10,776 bases of DNA from an uncultured Collinsella sp. (lineage in GTDB: Bacteria; Actinomycetota; Coriobacteriia; Coriobacteriales; Coriobacteriaceae): positions 1-10,776 of the forward strand of contig USDE01000028.1 of assembly GCA_900553345.1 (NCBI GenBank), read 5' to 3'. Below the pieces are notes generated by a model that did no database searches, was not told the origin of the DNA, and saw only the letters and a program-made list of their open reading frames with translations. Below are positions 8,554 to 10,776 of this stretch, in pieces. The position numbers and the translations under genes were made by a program. The stretch's first letter is position 1; each line of letters starts with the position of its first letter.

Positions 8554-8581
8554 AGTATATATTCTCAATAGTATAATGCAA
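8554..8581 (-). promoter_or_regulatory. Probable rubredoxin promoter
   Basis: On the minus strand TTGCAT (8581-8576) and TATACT (8559-8554) are 16 bases apart, within an AT-rich stretch unlike its surroundings. Transcription would start near 8547, giving a leader of about 37 bases. The sequence TAGTATA occurs twice (8553-8559 and 8569-8575) as a direct repeat, a possible regulator site. The upstream flavin reductase gene has no terminator after it, so readthrough into this gene is also possible. Confidence 0.6.
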
Positions 8582-8598
8582 GTATTTTTAGAACATTT

Positions 8599-9102
8599 CT
8601 AGCCTTGATACGACGAGGCTTTGGGCGGCGTCTTGCCCTTTAACACCTTGTGGTAGTAGTCATAGGTCAGCGGGGCCTCGCCGCTCAAGCGCTCGGCATC
8701 CTCCACCTCGCCGATAAAGAGCAGGTGCGTGCCCACATCCACGGTATCAATCAGACGGCAGCTAAACAGCGCCGCCGCGTGCTCGGGCACATAGGGCATG
8801 CCCAGCGCGGTCTCGTGGGTCTCGTACTTGGCAAACTTGTCGTAGCCACTGCTGGTGCGGAAGCCAAAGTTGCCGATATAGAGCATATCGGCCGTCTGAT
8901 CGATCACGGTCAGCGCAAAGGCCTTAGCCGATACGATTACGCCGGACGTGACATTTTCCTTGTTCACGGCAATCGAGATGCGCGGCGGGGCGGATGTCAC
9001 CTGCACTGCTGTGTTGATAACGCAGCCGGCACGCAGCCCGTCCGCCACGGCGCTCACCACGTACAGGCCACTCGGCATGGTAAAGAACGCAGTTTTGTCC
9101 AT
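8599..9102 (-). CDS. Flavin reductase-like flavoprotein (Hrb N-terminal type)
   Basis: This 167-residue cytoplasmic protein belongs to the FMN-binding flavin reductase/flavoredoxin family. Features seen are MDKTAFFTMPSGLYVVSA at the start, INTAVQVTSAPPRISIAVNK (30-48), IGNFGFRTSSGYDKFA (76-91), VGTHLLFIGEVEDAE (123-137) and YDYYHKVLKGKTP (147-159). The VGTH-x-x-FIGEV-x-DAE and YxYYHKxxxGKTP signatures are those of the N-terminal domain of high molecular weight rubredoxin (Hrb) from anaerobes, which reduces an attached rubredoxin with NAD(P)H. Here the rubredoxin is a separate gene 88 bases downstream. The ATG at 9102 is chosen for the AGGGGAG eight bases upstream; the frame is open further upstream but crosses a terminator. 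No clear promoter is seen in the 50 bases between that terminator and the gene. The redox acceptor is not in the window. Confidence 0.9.
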   Translation of the reverse strand: MDKTAFFTMPSGLYVVSAVADGLRAGCVINTAVQVTSAPPRISIAVNKENVTSGVIVSAKAFALTVIDQTADMLYIGNFGFRTSSGYDKFAKYETHETALGMPYVPEHAAALFSCRLIDTVDVGTHLLFIGEVEDAERLSGEAPLTYDYYHKVLKGKTPPKASSYQG

Positions 9103-9153
9103 AACGATCACTCCCCTAGCTCGGGTTGGAACCTCATGGATGTATGTACCCAC

Positions 9154-9187
9154 AAAAAAGGCGGCACCCATAACGGACGCCGCCTTT
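9154..9187 (-). terminator. Rho-independent terminator after smpB
   Basis: AAAGGCGGC (9157-9165) pairs with GCCGCCTTT (9179-9187). On the minus strand the stem runs into six T (9159-9154). It lies about 120 bases after the smpB stop and 52 bases before the flavin reductase ATG, so it separates the two transcription units. If a promoter lay between smpB and this hairpin, it would instead be a leader terminator for the flavin reductase gene. Confidence 0.88.
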
Positions 9188-9229
9188 GAGACATATGTGT
9201 CAGAACAGTAAGAAAGATAAGACGCCCGC

Positions 9230-9296
9230 AGTTGCGGTGAAATAGGGACTGAATAGCCCCTCAAACAGGCAAAACAGTCCGTATCTCACCGCAACT
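9230..9296. repeat. 67-base imperfect palindrome (long hairpin)
   Basis: The outer arms AGTTGCGGTGA (9230-9240) and TCACCGCAACT (9286-9296) are perfectly complementary. After one 1x1 mismatch three more pairs form (9242-9244 with 9282-9284). After another mismatch GGACTG (9246-9251) pairs with CAGTCC (9275-9280). In all there are 20 pairs around a 23-base loop that can itself close GCC with GGC. It starts 12 bases after the smpB stop. No T-run follows on either strand, so it is not a simple terminator. It may be a small palindromic repeat element or a structured RNA; neither is recognised. Confidence 0.8.
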
Positions 9297-9308
9297 TATA
9301 TAGAGCGC

Positions 9309-9779
9309 CTACCGGTTGCGTTCCTTGAGGGCGCGGTCGATCTCGCGTTGGACATCACGCTTGGCCATGTCCTCGCGCTTGTCGTAGAGCTTCTTGCCGC
9401 GACCCAGACCCAGCAGCAGCTTTACGCGGCCGTCGGTATTAAAGTAGAGCTCCAACGGAACCAGCGCATAACCACGGTTGCGAAGTTTGCCGTCAAGAAA
9501 GTCGATCTCCTTGCGGTGCAGCAGCAGACGACGCCGACGGTCGGGATCGCGATTCCACACGCCACCATGGCTATAAGGGTGGATATGCAGTCCGACGAGC
9601 CAGCACTCGCCGCCACGAATCAGCGCAAAAGTGTCAGTGATCTGACAGGCGCGCTCGCGAATCGACTTGACCTCGGTGCCGCTCAGTTCAATGCCACACT
9701 CAAATGTCTCATCGATAAAGTACTCGTGATGCGCCGAGCGATTCTTGGAAATGAGCTTGCGCTCGCGCTTACCGGGCAT
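9309..9779 (-). CDS. smpB: SsrA-binding protein SmpB
   Basis: SmpB binds tmRNA and the ribosome to rescue stalled ribosomes by trans-translation. The 156-residue protein has normal length and all the family landmarks: NRSAHHEYFIDETFECGI (13-30), the tmRNA-binding loop GTEVKS (34-39), HIHPYSHGG (65-73), DPDRRRRLLLHRKEI (78-92), LVPLELYF (106-113) and the basic C-terminal tail GRGKKLYDKREDMAKRDVQR, which enters the ribosomal mRNA channel. The ATG at 9779 is chosen for AAGGAGG six bases upstream and the family length; the open frame extends further only within the upstream gene. The first 11 bases overlap the end of the TPR gene, so the two are co-transcribed and probably coupled. The tmRNA gene ssrA, often close to smpB, is not found in the window. 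Confidence 0.98.
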   Translation of the reverse strand: MPGKRERKLISKNRSAHHEYFIDETFECGIELSGTEVKSIRERACQITDTFALIRGGECWLVGLHIHPYSHGGVWNRDPDRRRRLLLHRKEIDFLDGKLRNRGYALVPLELYFNTDGRVKLLLGLGRGKKLYDKREDMAKRDVQREIDRALKERNR

Positions 9780-10686
9780 CGCCGGCCTCCTTGGCGCCAT
9801 CGGCGTTTGAGCCCGCAGCCTCGCGCTTTGCCTTGCGCTCGGCATTGAGCTCGGCATCGCTCTCGCGCACCAGTTTAATAATCGCCGCGCAGGCCTCCTC
9901 GCCCACCAAGTCGCGAGCACGCACCGTCAGGCGCGTCGCCTCCTGCTTGTCGCCGTCGCTTGCGGCATCGGTCGCGCACATAATCAGGCAGATGGCAATC
10001 TCGGCCGAAGGCGAGGTCGGAACGCCTTGCAGGGCCAGTTCACCCATCACGTGCTCGTCGCTCTCATCGGCGGCATCCGGATAGGTGGTATGGATCTTGT
10101 TGAGCAGGCGCGTCGTATGCGCATCGTTGGGCGCCAGGCGCAGCGCCAGACGCGCGCAGCCCACGGCAGCCGAAACGTTCTCGGTCTCGGGCTCCAAGAA
10201 GTACTGACCTAGATTGGCGTAAGCGCGGGCGGCGCACTTGCCATCACTTGCACGCTCCAGCACCGAGAACGAGAGCGATGCCCATTCCTGCTTGTCCTCG
10301 AGTGCGCGGAACAGCTCGGCCAAATCCAAGCGATAGTTGCAGTTCATGGGGTCCCAACGCACAGCCTGCATCAGGGCATTACGAGCGCTCACATAATCCT
10401 GCTGGCGAATGTAGGCAAACGCCATGTCAGAGTACAGGCGGTCAAACGGCACCTCGACCTGCACGAGCTCGCGCGGATCCTTCTCCACGCGGCGATAGGC
10501 CAAGCGCTCAAACTTGCTATCGAAGCTAAAGTATTGACGCTTCTCCTCCGTCTTGCACTCAGCATCAATATACTCCTCGGCGAGCTCCACCAGACGCTCC
10601 AGCAGCGGCGTCGCCGTAGCCAGGTCGCCCTGCGCCAGATAGTTCTCGGCATACGTGATGTCTTGCAAGCTGATGGGCAGATCCAT
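9769..10686 (-). CDS. TPR-like repeat protein of unknown function
   Basis: This 305-residue protein has no signal peptide or membrane segment. Residues about 80-190 have the alternating small and aromatic pattern of tetratricopeptide helices: FDRLYSDMAFAYIRQQDYVS then ARNALMQAVRWDPMN, a second pair near 118-147 and a third near 152-187 ending LRLAPNDAHTTRLL. A helical domain at about 225-275 follows. The C-terminal 30 residues are charged and Ala-rich and probably disordered. TPR folds bind proteins; no catalytic motif is seen. The ATG at 10686 is chosen because GAGGAG lies five bases upstream; the next in-frame start, at 10713, lacks one. The gene is first in the TPR-smpB unit and its stop lies inside smpB. 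That link is the only hint of function, perhaps translation-related, and this is inference. Confidence 0.85.
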   Translation of the reverse strand: MDLPISLQDITYAENYLAQGDLATATPLLERLVELAEEYIDAECKTEEKRQYFSFDSKFERLAYRRVEKDPRELVQVEVPFDRLYSDMAFAYIRQQDYVSARNALMQAVRWDPMNCNYRLDLAELFRALEDKQEWASLSFSVLERASDGKCAARAYANLGQYFLEPETENVSAAVGCARLALRLAPNDAHTTRLLNKIHTTYPDAADESDEHVMGELALQGVPTSPSAEIAICLIMCATDAASDGDKQEATRLTVRARDLVGEEACAAIIKLVRESDAELNAERKAKREAAGSNADGAKEAGDAR

Positions 10687-10721
10687 GGCTACTCCTCGAT
10701 CTGAGCGAAACACGGCAGGCG

Positions 10722-10733
10722 CCGTATATACGG
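10722..10733. promoter_or_regulatory. 12-bp palindrome upstream of the TPR gene
   Basis: CCGTATATACGG is a perfect palindrome about 36 bases upstream of the TPR gene start, within the only 60 bases available for its promoter. The central TATATA could be a -10 box, but no good -35 box lies at the right distance. It could be an operator overlapping the promoter. Confidence 0.3.
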
Positions 10734-10742
10734 TCGATACAC

Positions 10743-10770
10743 AAAACCCGGGTCTCTTGCGAGGCCCGGG
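10743..10770 (-). terminator. Terminator of an upstream gene beyond the right edge
   Basis: CCCGGGTCTC (10747-10756) pairs with GAGGCCCGGG (10761-10770) around a TTGC loop, with one wobble. On the minus strand TTTTGT follows. It ends a minus-strand gene lying outside the window and marks the TPR gene as the start of a new transcription unit. Confidence 0.85.
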
Positions 10771-10776
10771 CGTTCA

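Noticed and set aside
9103..9264. Longer flavin reductase frame starting at 9264
   Set aside because: The extension crosses a rho-independent terminator and part of a long hairpin. ATG 9102 has a good Shine-Dalgarno sequence and matches the family N terminus.
9188..9308. tmRNA (ssrA) gene next to smpB
   Set aside because: The interval is only about 120 bases, a third of a tmRNA, and lacks the tRNA-like ends and a tag reading frame.

Overview
The window is high-GC bacterial DNA with G/C-rich third codon positions. Its gene content suggests an anaerobic gut actinobacterium of the Coriobacteriia, most likely Collinsella or a close relative. This assignment rests on base composition, protein style and the pairing of an Nramp transporter with anaerobic rubredoxin/flavoprotein genes. 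No rRNA or other phylogenetic marker is present to prove it.

Layout. The first 200 bases hold no convincing gene. Next come gltD and gltB on the minus strand, forming a gltBD operon for glutamate synthase that ends in a strong intrinsic terminator at 197-238. Between gltB and the next gene lie about 520 bases. They hold a gene-like fragment, three hairpin repeats spaced exactly 80 bases apart, and a promoter with a 13-bp palindrome between its -35 and -10 boxes. That promoter drives a plus-strand Nramp-type Mn/Fe transporter. A half copy of the same repeat and a convergent terminator follow it.

From 8367 to the right edge all genes are on the minus strand. They are a 47-residue mini-rubredoxin that lacks most of the usual loop, a flavin reductase-like flavoprotein, smpB (trans-translation), and a TPR-like protein whose 3' end overlaps smpB. 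Terminators at 9154-9187 and 10743-10770 bound the TPR-smpB unit. A 67-base imperfect hairpin sits just after smpB.

How the genes work together. GltB and GltD form one enzyme that converts glutamine and 2-oxoglutarate into two glutamates. The flavin reductase and rubredoxin look like the two halves of the fused 'high molecular weight rubredoxin' (Hrb) of anaerobes. They would pass electrons from NAD(P)H to a rubredoxin-dependent acceptor such as an O2- or NO-reducing flavodiiron protein, which is not in this window. The Nramp transporter probably responds to metal through a DtxR/MntR-type repressor.

No phage, CRISPR, insertion sequence or defence system is visible. The least explained items are the 80-base-period hairpin array with its half copy, the hairpin after smpB, and the split, shortened Hrb-like pair.
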